Source: CAWDZK01 sp963807005
GTDB lineage: Bacteria; Actinomycetota; Actinomycetes; JACCUZ01
Direction: 5' to 3'
NCBI GenBank assembly: GCA_963807005.1
Contig: CAWDZK010000006.1
Coordinates: 310,001 to 374,000, forward strand
DNA length: 64,000 bases
This document shows, in pieces, positions 40,915 to 48,181 of the stretch (position 1 is its first letter; each line of letters begins with the position of its first letter). The notes under the pieces were generated by a model. That model was given only the letters and a program-made list of their open reading frames with translations. It did no database searches and was not told where the DNA came from. Both the position numbers and the translations under genes were made by a program.

Positions 40915-42134
40915 GTCGCACTCCTCTGCCGGGGCATCTCGAGCTGGACCTCGGTTCCCTCGCCCGGGGTCGACCGTACGGCGGCGCTGCCACCGTTGCG
41001 GTCCATCCGGCCGCGCACCGACTGGCGCAGGCCGAGCCGGTCCTCCGGGACGGCGTCCACGTCGAAGCCGGGGCCGCGGTCGCGGACGAAGGCCGTCACC
41101 TGGTCCGGCTCGACCTCGGCGTAGAGCGACACCGGAGCGCCGTCGGCGTACTTGGCGGCGTTGATCAGGGCCTCCCGGGCCGCGTCCCGCAGCGCCGCCA
41201 GCCGTTCGTCGAGCGGGCAGTCGCCGACCACGACCACCTCCACAGCGATGCCATGGGCGTCCTCGACCTCGGCGGCCGCGGCCTCGAGCGCGGCGGCAAG
41301 GTCCTGGGCCGCGCCGGCGGCAGGCCGGTAGAGCCACCCCCGCAGCTCGCGCTCCTGGGACCGGGCCAGCCGCACCACCTCGCGGGGGTCGTCGACGTGC
41401 CGCTGGATGAGCGTGAGGGTGTGCAGCACCGAGTCGTGCACGTGCGCGGCCACCTCGGCGCGCTCCTGCTCGCGGATCCGCGCGTTGCGCTCGGCGTTGA
41501 GGTCGCGGGCCATCCGGACCCACCAGGGGCTGCTCACGAGGACGATCCCGGTGGCGACCACCAGCGCGGCGACCAGGCGGCCCGCACTGCCGCCCACCCG
41601 GGCCGGACCGAGCAGGATCGCGCCCGCCCCGGCGAGCACCAGCAGCACACCAGCGGCCGCCCGAGCCGCCCCGGAGAGGCGATGGGTACCGGTCGCCGCC
41701 CGCCAGCGCTCGCGGGCGCCGTCGTCGGCCTGGCGCCAGAGCATGCTCACGCCGATCCCCACGGCGACGAGCGGGATCGCCAGCCCCGGTGACACACCGA
41801 ACCCGAACGCGGACAGCAGCAGGAGGCCGCCGACGGCGAGGGACCCCAGAGCCAGCAGCGCCGTGAGGTCGCGCTCGCGGTCACGCGGGACCGTCGGCTC
41901 GTACGGGTTCTGCGGTGCGAACACCCAGAACAGGCCGTACATGAGGATCCCGGCGCCGCCCGCGGCGGCGAGGAGGACGAAGGCCAGCCGGACGTAGAGC
42001 ACGTCGACCCCGAGGTGGTCGGCGAGGCCGCGGGCCACGCCCGCCAGGACCCGGCCACCGGCGCTGCGGTACAGGCGCGGCGGCCCGGGCGTGCCGGGTG
42101 CGGTCCCGGCGGCGGCGCTCGGTGGGGTGCTCAC
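40911..42134 (-). CDS. Sensor histidine kinase with N-terminal PspC domain
   Basis: Membrane sensor of about 407 aa. An N-terminal PspC domain (YRSAGGRVLAGVARGLADHL and a first helix) is followed by three or four more membrane segments. The HisKA_3 dimerisation helix carries the phosphorylated histidine in AAHVHDSVLHTL, and the ATPase domain shows REALINAAKYADG and RDRGPGFDVD. An ATG at 42191 is in frame, but the GTG at 42134 has a GGAGG site about 9 nt upstream and is preferred. PspC fused to a NarL-type kinase suggests sensing of membrane stress. Confidence 0.92.
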   Translation of the reverse strand: MSTPPSAAAGTAPGTPGPPRLYRSAGGRVLAGVARGLADHLGVDVLYVRLAFVLLAAAGGAGILMYGLFWVFAPQNPYEPTVPRDRERDLTALLALGSLAVGGLLLLSAFGFGVSPGLAIPLVAVGIGVSMLWRQADDGARERWRAATGTHRLSGAARAAAGVLLVLAGAGAILLGPARVGGSAGRLVAALVVATGIVLVSSPWWVRMARDLNAERNARIREQERAEVAAHVHDSVLHTLTLIQRHVDDPREVVRLARSQERELRGWLYRPAAGAAQDLAAALEAAAAEVEDAHGIAVEVVVVGDCPLDERLAALRDAAREALINAAKYADGAPVSLYAEVEPDQVTAFVRDRGPGFDVDAVPEDRLGLRQSVRGRMDRNGGSAAVRSTPGEGTEVQLEMPRQRSAT

Positions 42135-42205
42135 GCCCCGATCCTCCCCTGTCCGGGCGGTCGCGGGCATCCGGTGACCGCCGGAGGCCATCCATGAGCA
42201 GGCTC

Positions 42206-42239
42206 AGGGTGCGACCAGGGTCGAGCCAGGGGCGATGCC
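42206..42239. promoter_or_regulatory. Three tandem 11-bp repeats in the divergent PspC regulatory region
   Basis: AGGGTGCGACC (42206-42216), AGGGTCGAGCC (42217-42227) and AGGGGCGATGCC (42228-42239) start exactly 11 bp apart, about one helical turn. They lie in the middle of the 142-bp gap between the sensor kinase start (42134) and the PspC/LiaF-like gene (42277). The arrangement fits several response-regulator dimers bound on one face of the DNA, controlling both directions. Confidence 0.55.
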
Positions 42240-42276
42240 GGATGCCGGGTGGACCGCCACCGCCCAGGATGAACGC

Positions 42277-43542
42277 ATGTCCACTGACACCACCACACCT
42301 CCGCAGCAGCGCCGGGGCTACCCGCCGCTGTCCGACCTGCGGCGCAGCCGCTCCGACCGGAAGATCGCCGGTGTCGCCGGCGGCCTGGGCCGCTGGGCCG
42401 GCATCGACCCGCTGGTCTTCCGGATCCTGTTCGTCGTCCTGCTCGTGTTCGGCGGGTCCGGCCTGCTGTTCTACGCGCTCGGCTGGCTGCTGGTCCCCGA
42501 GGAGGGCGAGGTCGAGTCCGAAGGTCAGCGACTGCTCACCGGCGGGTCGACCCGGTCCAAGGGCAGCGTCGTCGCACTGGTGATCGTCATCGTCGCCGCC
42601 GTGATCGGCCTGAGCTCGGTGCTCGGCTTCGGGCAGGGGATCGGGGGCCTGGGCGTGCTCGCCGTGATCGGCCTCGCCGCACTCCTGCTGCTGCGCAACG
42701 GACCGCGCACCGGGACCACGGAGCAGGTGTACGGACCCGTGCCCCCGCCGGGCGGGCCGGGTGCCTACGGCCAGACCGCCGGCACCGCGTACACCGCGCC
42801 GGCCGCGCCCGCGGCACCGGCCTACCCCGCGGCACCGGTCCCGGAGACGGCCACGTTCACCCCGCCGCCCAGCCCACCCGCGTACCCGATGTACGGACCA
42901 CCCGCGCCACCGCCGCCGCCGCGGGAGCGGTCGATCCTCGGCCGGGTGACCCTGAGCGTGGCCGTGATCGTCGTCGGGCTGCTCGTCGGCTGGAACGCCG
43001 CGACCGACTCCGACGTCCCGGCCCGGGTCGTGTTCGCCGCGGCCCTGGCCGTGGTGGGCATCGGTCTGGTCGTCGGGACGGTCTACGGCCGGTCCCGCTG
43101 GCTGGTGGCGTGGGCCCTGCTGCTCACGCTGCTCGCCGCGGCAGCCGCAGCCGCCCCCGACGTGTCGGTGCGTGGCGGGTTCGGGGACCGCACCTGGTCG
43201 CCGACCACCGTCGCCGACCTGCGCCCGACCTACCGGCTGGGGATCGGCGACGCCGAGCTGGACCTGTCCGCGCTGGACCTGTCCGGCGGCGGCCGGGAGC
43301 GGGTCGAGATCCGGCAGGGCGCCGGGGACCTGACGGTCGTCGTACCGGACGACGTGGTCGTGCGGATCGACGCGGACGTCGACGCCGGCGAGCTGCGGCT
43401 GCCGGGCTTGGCCTCCGTCGACGGCACCGACCTGGCCGAGCGGGTCGTCGTGCCCGAGGGATCGTCACCGGCAGCCGCTGTCCTTGTCGTGGACGCCCAC
43501 CTGGGCGTCGGGAGCCTGGAGGTGCGCCGTGCGACGTCATGA
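42277..43542 (+). CDS. PspC domain membrane protein with LiaF-like C-terminus
   Basis: Membrane protein of 421 aa. The N-terminal PspC domain (about 22-80) has RKIAGVAGGLGRWAGIDPLV, then two further helices and a Pro/Ala/Tyr-rich linker (about 150-225). Another membrane block is followed by a C-terminal domain with TYRLGIGDAELDLSALDLSG and VVPDDVVVRIDADVDAGEL, the pattern of the LiaF/DUF2154 beta-helix. LiaF and PspC proteins modulate cell-envelope stress kinases, which suits the divergent PspC-kinase operon. The ATG at 42277 is preferred over the in-frame ATG at 42235. Confidence 0.87.
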   Translation: MSTDTTTPPQQRRGYPPLSDLRRSRSDRKIAGVAGGLGRWAGIDPLVFRILFVVLLVFGGSGLLFYALGWLLVPEEGEVESEGQRLLTGGSTRSKGSVVALVIVIVAAVIGLSSVLGFGQGIGGLGVLAVIGLAALLLLRNGPRTGTTEQVYGPVPPPGGPGAYGQTAGTAYTAPAAPAAPAYPAAPVPETATFTPPPSPPAYPMYGPPAPPPPPRERSILGRVTLSVAVIVVGLLVGWNAATDSDVPARVVFAAALAVVGIGLVVGTVYGRSRWLVAWALLLTLLAAAAAAAPDVSVRGGFGDRTWSPTTVADLRPTYRLGIGDAELDLSALDLSGGGRERVEIRQGAGDLTVVVPDDVVVRIDADVDAGELRLPGLASVDGTDLAERVVVPEGSSPAAAVLVVDAHLGVGSLEVRRATS

Positions 43543-43807
43543 GCCGGACGTGTTCTCGCTGGTCGCCGGACTGGTGTTCGTCGCGGTCGCGCTGGGCCAC
43601 ATCCTCGACGAGGCAGCGCTGGTGGCGGTCGACGGACGATGGGTCCTCCCGGTGGTGCTGGTCACCCTCGGGGTGGCGAGTCTGGCCGCGCTGGTCCGGG
43701 GCTCCCAGCCCGGGGAGGGCGGGGCCTCGGCCGCGGAGCAGACGGGTTCCGCGGGCGACTCCGACGACACGCTGGTCCTGCACCCGGACCCGCCGGACGG
43801 GCCCTGA
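43529..43807 (+). CDS. Small membrane protein of unknown function
   Basis: Protein of about 92 aa with two hydrophobic segments (roughly residues 8-25 and 33-52) and a polar acidic tail. The GTG at 43529 overlaps the PspC/LiaF-like gene by 14 bp, so the two are probably translated together. I do not recognise a family. Its position suggests an accessory role in the same envelope-stress unit. Confidence 0.65.
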   Translation: MRRHEPDVFSLVAGLVFVAVALGHILDEAALVAVDGRWVLPVVLVTLGVASLAALVRGSQPGEGGASAAEQTGSAGDSDDTLVLHPDPPDGP

Positions 43808-43869
43808 CCCGAGGTCCGGTCCGGGCCCCTGATCGCGCTATCCTCTCCGGGTCCCTGAGCGGGACCCCC

Positions 43870-43951
43870 GGCAGGTTGCCCGAGCGGCCAATGGGAGCGG
43901 ACTGTAAATCCGTCGGCTTTGCCTTCGAAGGTTCGAATCCTTCACCTGCCA
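43870..43951 (+). tRNA. tRNA-Tyr (GTA)
   Basis: Type II tRNA of 82 nt with a 7-bp acceptor stem (GGCAGGT/ACCTGCC), anticodon GTA at 43904-43906 in the loop CTGTAAA, a long variable arm, and the T-arm GGTTCGAATCC. No CCA is encoded. A TATCCT at 43839-43844 could be its -10 element. Confidence 0.95.
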
Positions 43952-43956
43952 CACCG

Positions 43957-43992
43957 GACGACCCCCGACCGAGATCCCGGTCGGGGGTCGTC
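43957..43992. terminator. Hairpin terminator after tRNA-Tyr
   Basis: A perfect 15-bp inverted repeat (43957-43971 and 43978-43992) with a 6-nt loop, 5 bp after the tRNA end. The stem is almost all G and C (core gacccccgaccg). Position and strength fit intrinsic termination of the tRNA transcript. Confidence 0.8.
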
Positions 43993-44116
43993 GTGTGTCG
44001 GACCTGTGCCGGACCCGTGTCGGACGCCGGGCCGTCCCGCCGGCTGCCCGCCGGGGCAGTCGTGGGACGACGCGGCGCCGTCTGCCATGATTTGGCGCGG
44101 CACCCGGGGAGGCCGG

Positions 44117-44122
44117 TATCCT
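44117..44122 (+). promoter_or_regulatory. Candidate -10 box for tRNA-Thr
   Basis: TATCCT ends 12 nt before the tRNA-Thr gene; a weak -35-like TTGGCG lies 19 bp upstream (44092-44097). The promoter may serve tRNA-Thr, tRNA-Met and rpmG together. Confidence 0.4.
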
Positions 44123-44134
44123 CGTCGGGCTCGC

Positions 44135-44207
44135 GCCCCCTTAGCTCAGTCGGCAGAGCGTCTCCATGGTAAGGAGAAGGTCTACGGTTCGATTCCGTAA
44201 GGGGGCT
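44135..44207 (+). tRNA. tRNA-Thr (GGT)
   Basis: 73-nt tRNA with acceptor stem GCCCCCT/AGGGGGC, D-arm GCTCAGTCGGCAGAGC, anticodon stem TCTCC/GGAGA with anticodon GGT at 44168-44170, and T-loop TTCGATT. CCA is not encoded. It is followed 51 bp later by tRNA-Met. Confidence 0.95.
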
Positions 44208-44258
44208 CTGGACGGCCGCCCGCCCGCCGCACTCGCGTCGGGACGGGACGACCGACCC

Positions 44259-44332
44259 GGCGGAGTAGCTCAGCCTGGTAGAGCAAGCGGCTCATAATCG
44301 CTGTGTCGCCGGTTCAAGTCCGGCCTCCGCTA
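44259..44332 (+). tRNA. tRNA-Met (CAT)
   Basis: 74-nt tRNA with acceptor GGCGGAG/CTCCGCT (a terminal G-U pair), D-arm starting GCTCAGCCTGGTAGAGC, anticodon CAT at 44293-44295, and T-loop TTCAAGT. The G1-U72 pair and the absence of three G-C pairs in the anticodon stem mark it as an elongator rather than an initiator. The tRNA-Thr, tRNA-Met, rpmG order is common in actinobacteria. Confidence 0.94.
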
Positions 44333-44425
44333 CCCGATTGACAGATCGACCCGCACGCGTCCGCGCGTGCGAGCCGGTGCGGCGAGCCGCCGACACCGGT
44401 CCGGCACAAGGCGAGGAGCGCCCCC

Positions 44426-44593
44426 GTGGCCAAGCAGACCGACATCCGTCCGAAGATCACGCTGGCGTGCGTCGAGTGCAAGGAGCGCAACTACATCACC
44501 CGCAAGAACCGGCGCAACGACCCCGACCGGCTCGAGCTGAAGAAGTACTGCCCGCGGGACCGCAAGCACACCCTGCACCGCGAGACCCGCTAG
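44426..44593 (+). CDS. rpmG: 50S ribosomal protein L33
   Basis: Ribosomal protein bL33 of 55 aa, starting at GTG with GAGGAG about 8 nt upstream. The sequence has RPKITLACVECKERNYIT and KNRRNDPDRLELKKYC, then a HRETR end. The first zinc-type pair CVEC is intact, but the second is CPRD, with one cysteine replaced. It is therefore intermediate between the zinc-binding and zinc-free forms. It follows tRNA-Met by 93 bp. Confidence 0.95.
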   Translation: MAKQTDIRPKITLACVECKERNYITRKNRRNDPDRLELKKYCPRDRKHTLHRETR

Positions 44594-44625
44594 CCCGCCG
44601 GCCCCGGTCGAGGAGGCGCAGCCGC

Positions 44626-45006
44626 ATGCTCAGCCAGGGGCCGGTCCCCCTCTTCGTGCACGGCGCGGTCGAGTACGCCGTCGGCGTGCTGCTGATCGCC
44701 GCCCCGTTCCTGTTCGCCTTCGAGGCGACCGCCGCCACCGCCGTGTCGGTGGTGCTCGGCCTGGCGCTGCTGTCCTTCACGGCCGTCTCGCGGCTCCCGA
44801 CCGGCCTGGTGCACACGGTCCCCACCGGGGTGCACGTGACGGTCGACGTCGTGCTCGCCGTCCTGCTGGTGGCGCTCCCGTTCCTGCTGGGCTTCACCGA
44901 CGAGGGTGCGCCGACCGCGCTGTTCATCACCCTCGGCGTGCTGCACCTGCTGCTCACCATCGCCACCAGGTTCCCGGAACGGTCCGGAGGACAGACGGCG
45001 GACTGA
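44626..45006 (+). CDS. Small membrane protein (SPW-repeat-like)
   Basis: Membrane protein of 126 aa with four hydrophobic segments, arranged as two similar helix pairs (HGAVEYAVGVLLIAAPFLFAF and VHVTVDVVLAVLLVALPFLL both end in a Phe-rich stretch). Such paired helices recall SPW-repeat proteins. No catalytic motif is seen and function is unknown. The ATG has an AGGAGG site about 7-8 nt upstream and lies 32 bp after rpmG. Confidence 0.72.
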   Translation: MLSQGPVPLFVHGAVEYAVGVLLIAAPFLFAFEATAATAVSVVLGLALLSFTAVSRLPTGLVHTVPTGVHVTVDVVLAVLLVALPFLLGFTDEGAPTALFITLGVLHLLLTIATRFPERSGGQTAD

Positions 45007-45034
45007 CCGGCCGGGTGCGTTAGCGTCTGGCGCC

Positions 45035-45481
45035 ATGCCGATCGACCCGTCCCACGCCGGGCGCACCTACCCGCCCACCGAGCCCTACGCGGTCGGGGTC
45101 GAGAAGATCCGCGAGTTCGCCGACGCCCTCGGCGACCCCAACCCGGCCTACCGGGACCGGGCGGCCGCCCGGGCGCTGGGGCACCCCGACGTCGTGGCGC
45201 CGCCGACGTTCCCGTTCGTGCTGACCTTCCGGGCGTCCCGTCAGCTGGTCGACGACCCCGAGCTCGGCATCGACTACACCCGGGTCGTGCACGGCGAGCA
45301 GCGCTTCGCCCAGGACCGCCCGATCCGCGCCGGCGACGCCCTGACCGTCACCGTCACCCTGGAGACCGTCAAGTCGGCCGGCGGCCACGACATGCTCACC
45401 TCGCGCAGCGACGTCGCCACCGTCGAGGGCGAGCACGTCGCCACCGCGTGGTCCACCCTCGTGGTCCGGGGGGAGGGCTGA
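45035..45481 (+). CDS. HadA/UPF0336-type dehydratase subunit (hot-dog fold)
   Basis: Protein of 148 aa of the MaoC-like N-terminal (UPF0336) family, equivalent to mycobacterial HadA. Visible marks are YAVGVEKIREFADALGDPNP and VVAPPTFPFVLTFRASRQLV. It lacks the catalytic Asp/His of the hydratase motif, which is expected because HadA pairs with the catalytic HadB. In mycobacteria HadAB dehydrates 3-hydroxyacyl-ACP in FAS-II mycolate synthesis; in other actinobacteria the substrate is unknown. ATG follows a -10-like TAGCGT (45021-45026) by 8 nt. Confidence 0.9.
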   Translation: MPIDPSHAGRTYPPTEPYAVGVEKIREFADALGDPNPAYRDRAAARALGHPDVVAPPTFPFVLTFRASRQLVDDPELGIDYTRVVHGEQRFAQDRPIRAGDALTVTVTLETVKSAGGHDMLTSRSDVATVEGEHVATAWSTLVVRGEG

Positions 45482-45900
45482 TGGCGGTCCCCGCGGACGT
45501 CGAGGTCGGCACCGAGCTGCCGCCGCAGACCTTCACGATCACCCGCGCCGACCTGGTGCGCTATGCCGGCGCCTCCGGCGACTTCAACGTCATCCACTGG
45601 AACGAGCGGATCGCCCGGTCGGTCGGGCTGCCCGACGTCATCGCCCACGGCATGTACACGATGGCGCTCGCGGCGCGGGTCGTGACCGACTGGGTGGGCG
45701 ACCCGGGCCGCGTGCTGGAGTACGGCGTGCGCTTCACCCGCCCGGTGCCGGTGCCCGACGACGACACCGGCGCGACCCTCGACGTGACCGGGGTGGTCGC
45801 GGCCCGCCTGGACGACAGCCGGGTCCGGGTGGACCTGGTGGCGACCCACGCCGGGGCCAAGGTGCTGGGCCGGGCCCAGGCCGTCGTCGTGCTCGCCTGA
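45481..45900 (+). CDS. MaoC-family (HadB-like) dehydratase
   Basis: Catalytic hot-dog hydratase/dehydratase of 139 aa. The hydratase 2 motif is YAGASGDFNVIHWNERIAR, with the catalytic Asp and His, followed by PDVIAHGMYTMALAARVV. The ATG at 45481 shares one base with the HadA-like stop (TGATG), so translation is coupled and a heterodimer is likely. murB starts 2 bp after the stop, a conserved order in actinobacteria. Confidence 0.92.
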   Translation: MAVPADVEVGTELPPQTFTITRADLVRYAGASGDFNVIHWNERIARSVGLPDVIAHGMYTMALAARVVTDWVGDPGRVLEYGVRFTRPVPVPDDDTGATLDVTGVVAARLDDSRVRVDLVATHAGAKVLGRAQAVVVLA

Positions 45901-45902
45901 CC

Positions 45903-46934
45903 GTGCGGGAGCAGACAGCCGTCCCGCTCGCCGGTCTCACGACCCTCCGGCTCGGCGGCCCGGCCGCCCGGCTGGTGGTGGCCGAGACCGACGAGGAGGT
46001 CGTGCAGGTGGTCCGGGCCGCCGACGCCCGGGGCGAGCCGCTGCTGGTGCTGGGCGGCGGCAGCAACGTCGTCGTCGCGGACCAGGGCTTCGACGGGACC
46101 GTCCTGCAGGTCGCCACCCGCGGCGTGGAGGTGGCAGCGGGGGCCGAGCACGCCCTGGAGGTCGCCGCCGGGGTCGACTGGGACCACGCCGTCGCGCTGG
46201 CCGTCGACGAGGGCTACGCCGGGCTCGAGGCCCTCTCCGGCATCCCGGGGCGGGTCGGGGCAGCACCGATCCAGAACGTCGGGGCGTACGGGCAGGAGGT
46301 GGCCCAGACCCTCGTCCGGGTGCGGGTGCTGGACCGTCGTACCCACGACGTGGTCGACCTCGGCCCGGCCGACTGCGGCTTCGGCTACCGCGACAGCGTC
46401 CTCAAGCGGACACCGGACCGCTACGTCGTCCTGAGCGTGGCCTTCTCGCTGGAGCACTCCCGGCTCGGCGCGCCGATCCGCTACGCCGAGCTGGCCCGGC
46501 GGCTCGGGGCGGCCACGGACGACCGGGTCCCGGCGGCCGAGGTCCGCAGTGCCGTGCTCGACCTGCGCCGCGGGAAGGGGATGGTCCTCGACCCCGCCGA
46601 CCACGACACCTGGAGCGCCGGCTCCTTCTTCACCAACCCGCTGCTCTCGGCCGAGGACGCCGGCCGGCTCCCGGCGGAGGCGCCTCGCTGGCCGGAGCGG
46701 GACGGGCGGGTCAAGGCCTCGGCCGCGTGGCTGATCGAGCAGGCCGGGTTCGGCAAGGGGTACGGCCGCGGCCCGGCCCGGGTGTCGACCAAGCACACCC
46801 TCGCGCTGACGAACCGCGGGGGCGCCACCACCGAGGAGCTGCTCGCGCTGGCCCGCGAGATCCGCGACGGCGTCCGCGACCGCTTCGGCGTCGGGCTGGT
46901 GCACGAGCCGGTCCTGGTCGGGGCGACCCTCTAG
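45903..46934 (+). CDS. murB: UDP-N-acetylenolpyruvoylglucosamine reductase
   Basis: FAD-dependent MurB (343 aa) that reduces UDP-GlcNAc-enolpyruvate to UDP-MurNAc in peptidoglycan synthesis. FAD-binding motifs are LLVLGGGSNVVVADQGFDG and SGIPGRVGAAPIQNVGAYGQ, and the proton-donor serine is in WSAGSFFTNPLL. Length fits the type I enzyme with its extra C-terminal lobe. GTG is 2 bp after the HadB-like gene. The last 224 bp are overlapped on the other strand by the extended reading frame of the adenosine deaminase gene. Confidence 0.95.
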   Translation: MREQTAVPLAGLTTLRLGGPAARLVVAETDEEVVQVVRAADARGEPLLVLGGGSNVVVADQGFDGTVLQVATRGVEVAAGAEHALEVAAGVDWDHAVALAVDEGYAGLEALSGIPGRVGAAPIQNVGAYGQEVAQTLVRVRVLDRRTHDVVDLGPADCGFGYRDSVLKRTPDRYVVLSVAFSLEHSRLGAPIRYAELARRLGAATDDRVPAAEVRSAVLDLRRGKGMVLDPADHDTWSAGSFFTNPLLSAEDAGRLPAEAPRWPERDGRVKASAAWLIEQAGFGKGYGRGPARVSTKHTLALTNRGGATTEELLALAREIRDGVRDRFGVGLVHEPVLVGATL

Positions 46935-48018
46935 CGACCCGCCGCGTCGGCCGCGTCGGCGCGTCGGCGGCGTCGGACGCGGGCGGCTCGGGGGCGGCCA
47001 GCCAGGCGTCGATCCCGGCGAGCAGCCGGGTCCGGACGTCGTCCGGTGCCGTCGAGCCGCGCACCGAGCAGCGGGCCAGCTCGGCCAGCGCCGCGTCGTC
47101 CAGCCCGTGCACCGAGCGGGCGGTCTCGTACTGGTCGAGCAGCCGCGAGCCGAACAGCAACGGGTCGTCGGCGCCGAGGGCCACGGCGATGCCGGCCGCC
47201 CGCAGCCGCCGCAGCGGGACGTCGGCGGCGGAGGCGAAGACGCCGAGGCGCACGTTCGAGGCCGGGCAGACCTCCAGCGTGGTCCCGGCCGCCGCCAGCC
47301 GCTCCAGCAGGACCGGGTCCTCGACCGCGCGGACGCCGTGGCCGACCCGGTCGGCGCCGAGCCGGTCCAGGCAGGTCCGCACGCTCTCCGCCCCGCTGAG
47401 CTCGCCGCCGTGCGGGACGGACAGCAGGCCGGCCCGGGTGGCGATCCGGAAGGCCGGCTCGAACTCGTCGGTGCGCCCGCGGCGCTCGTCGTTGGACAGG
47501 CCGAAGCCGACGACGCCCCGGCCGGCATGCATCGCCGCCAGTCGCGCCAGGGTCCGGGCGTCCAGCGGGTGCCGGGTCCGGTTGGCGGCGATGACGACCG
47601 CGACCCCGGTGCCGGTCGCCTCGGTGGCGTCCCGGGCGGCGTCCAGCACGACCTCGACCGCCGGCGTCAGCCCGCCCAGGTACGGGGCGTACGACGTGGG
47701 GTCCACCTGGATCTCCAGCCAGCCCGACCCCTCCCGGGCGTCGTCCTCCGCGGCCTCGTGCACCAGCCGGCGCACGTCGGCCTCGCCGCGCACGACCGAG
47801 CGGGCCGTGTCGTAGAGCCGCTGGAAGCGGAACCAGCCGCGCTCGTCGGTGGCGCTGAGCTCCGGCGGGTGTGCCCCGTCGACCTCGCCGAGCACGTCCG
47901 GCAGCCGGATCCGGTGCTGGGCGGCCAGCTCGCGCAGGGTGGTGGCCCGCAGCGAGCCGGTGAAGTGCAGGTGCAGGTGCGCCTTGGGCAGCGCCCGCAG
48001 GTCCCGCCCCGTGCTCAC
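46711..48018 (-). CDS. add: Adenosine deaminase family protein with a C-terminal extension
   Basis: Metal-dependent amidohydrolase of the adenosine deaminase family, 435 aa as read. Zinc and active-site motifs are KAHLHLHFTGSL, VGFGLSNDE, LLSVPHGGELSGAES, GADRVGHGVRA and AVALGADDPLLFGSRL. The normal domain ends near residue 355 (GIDAWLAAPEPP), but the frame continues for about 80 residues of Arg/Pro-rich sequence antisense to murB. A single-base slip in the cgtcgg-rich stretch at about 46936-46985 would instead end it at the CTAG (46931-46934) that also stops murB. So the tail is probably not functional, or it results from an indel. Confidence 0.85.
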   Translation of the reverse strand: MSTGRDLRALPKAHLHLHFTGSLRATTLRELAAQHRIRLPDVLGEVDGAHPPELSATDERGWFRFQRLYDTARSVVRGEADVRRLVHEAAEDDAREGSGWLEIQVDPTSYAPYLGGLTPAVEVVLDAARDATEATGTGVAVVIAANRTRHPLDARTLARLAAMHAGRGVVGFGLSNDERRGRTDEFEPAFRIATRAGLLSVPHGGELSGAESVRTCLDRLGADRVGHGVRAVEDPVLLERLAAAGTTLEVCPASNVRLGVFASAADVPLRRLRAAGIAVALGADDPLLFGSRLLDQYETARSVHGLDDAALAELARCSVRGSTAPDDVRTRLLAGIDAWLAAPEPPASDAADAPTRPTRRVARGSPRPGPARAPARRRSGRGRRRGSRGPARAAPRWWRPRGSSARGCAWSTPGPGRGRTPCRTRPARSATRPRP

Positions 48019-48095
48019 GCCCCGGAGGCTAGCGGGGCCGGCTCGGCGGGTGGGTCGGCACCGGCGGCACCGTCAGCCCGGCCGTGGCGATCAAG

Positions 48096-48160
48096 CGTTG
48101 AGTGGCGCGTTGTGGCGCTCCGCAATCGAGTGCGGACCGCCACTACGCGCCACTCGAACG
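48096..48160. terminator. Long imperfect hairpin after the aminotransferase gene
   Basis: Arms at 48096-48124 and 48131-48160 pair over about 29 positions with two mismatches and one bulged base around a 6-nt loop. It lies 22 bp after the stop of the minus-strand aminotransferase gene and 77 bp before the adenosine deaminase start, so it should end the aminotransferase transcript. There is no U-tract. Confidence 0.7.
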
Positions 48161-48181
48161 ACAGATCCGGCAGCAGCTCCC

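Noticed and set aside
43484..43807. Longer 107-residue version of the small membrane protein
   Set aside because: The first 15 codons lie deep in the PspC/LiaF-like gene and add no conserved sequence; the GTG at 43529 with a 14-bp overlap is more likely.
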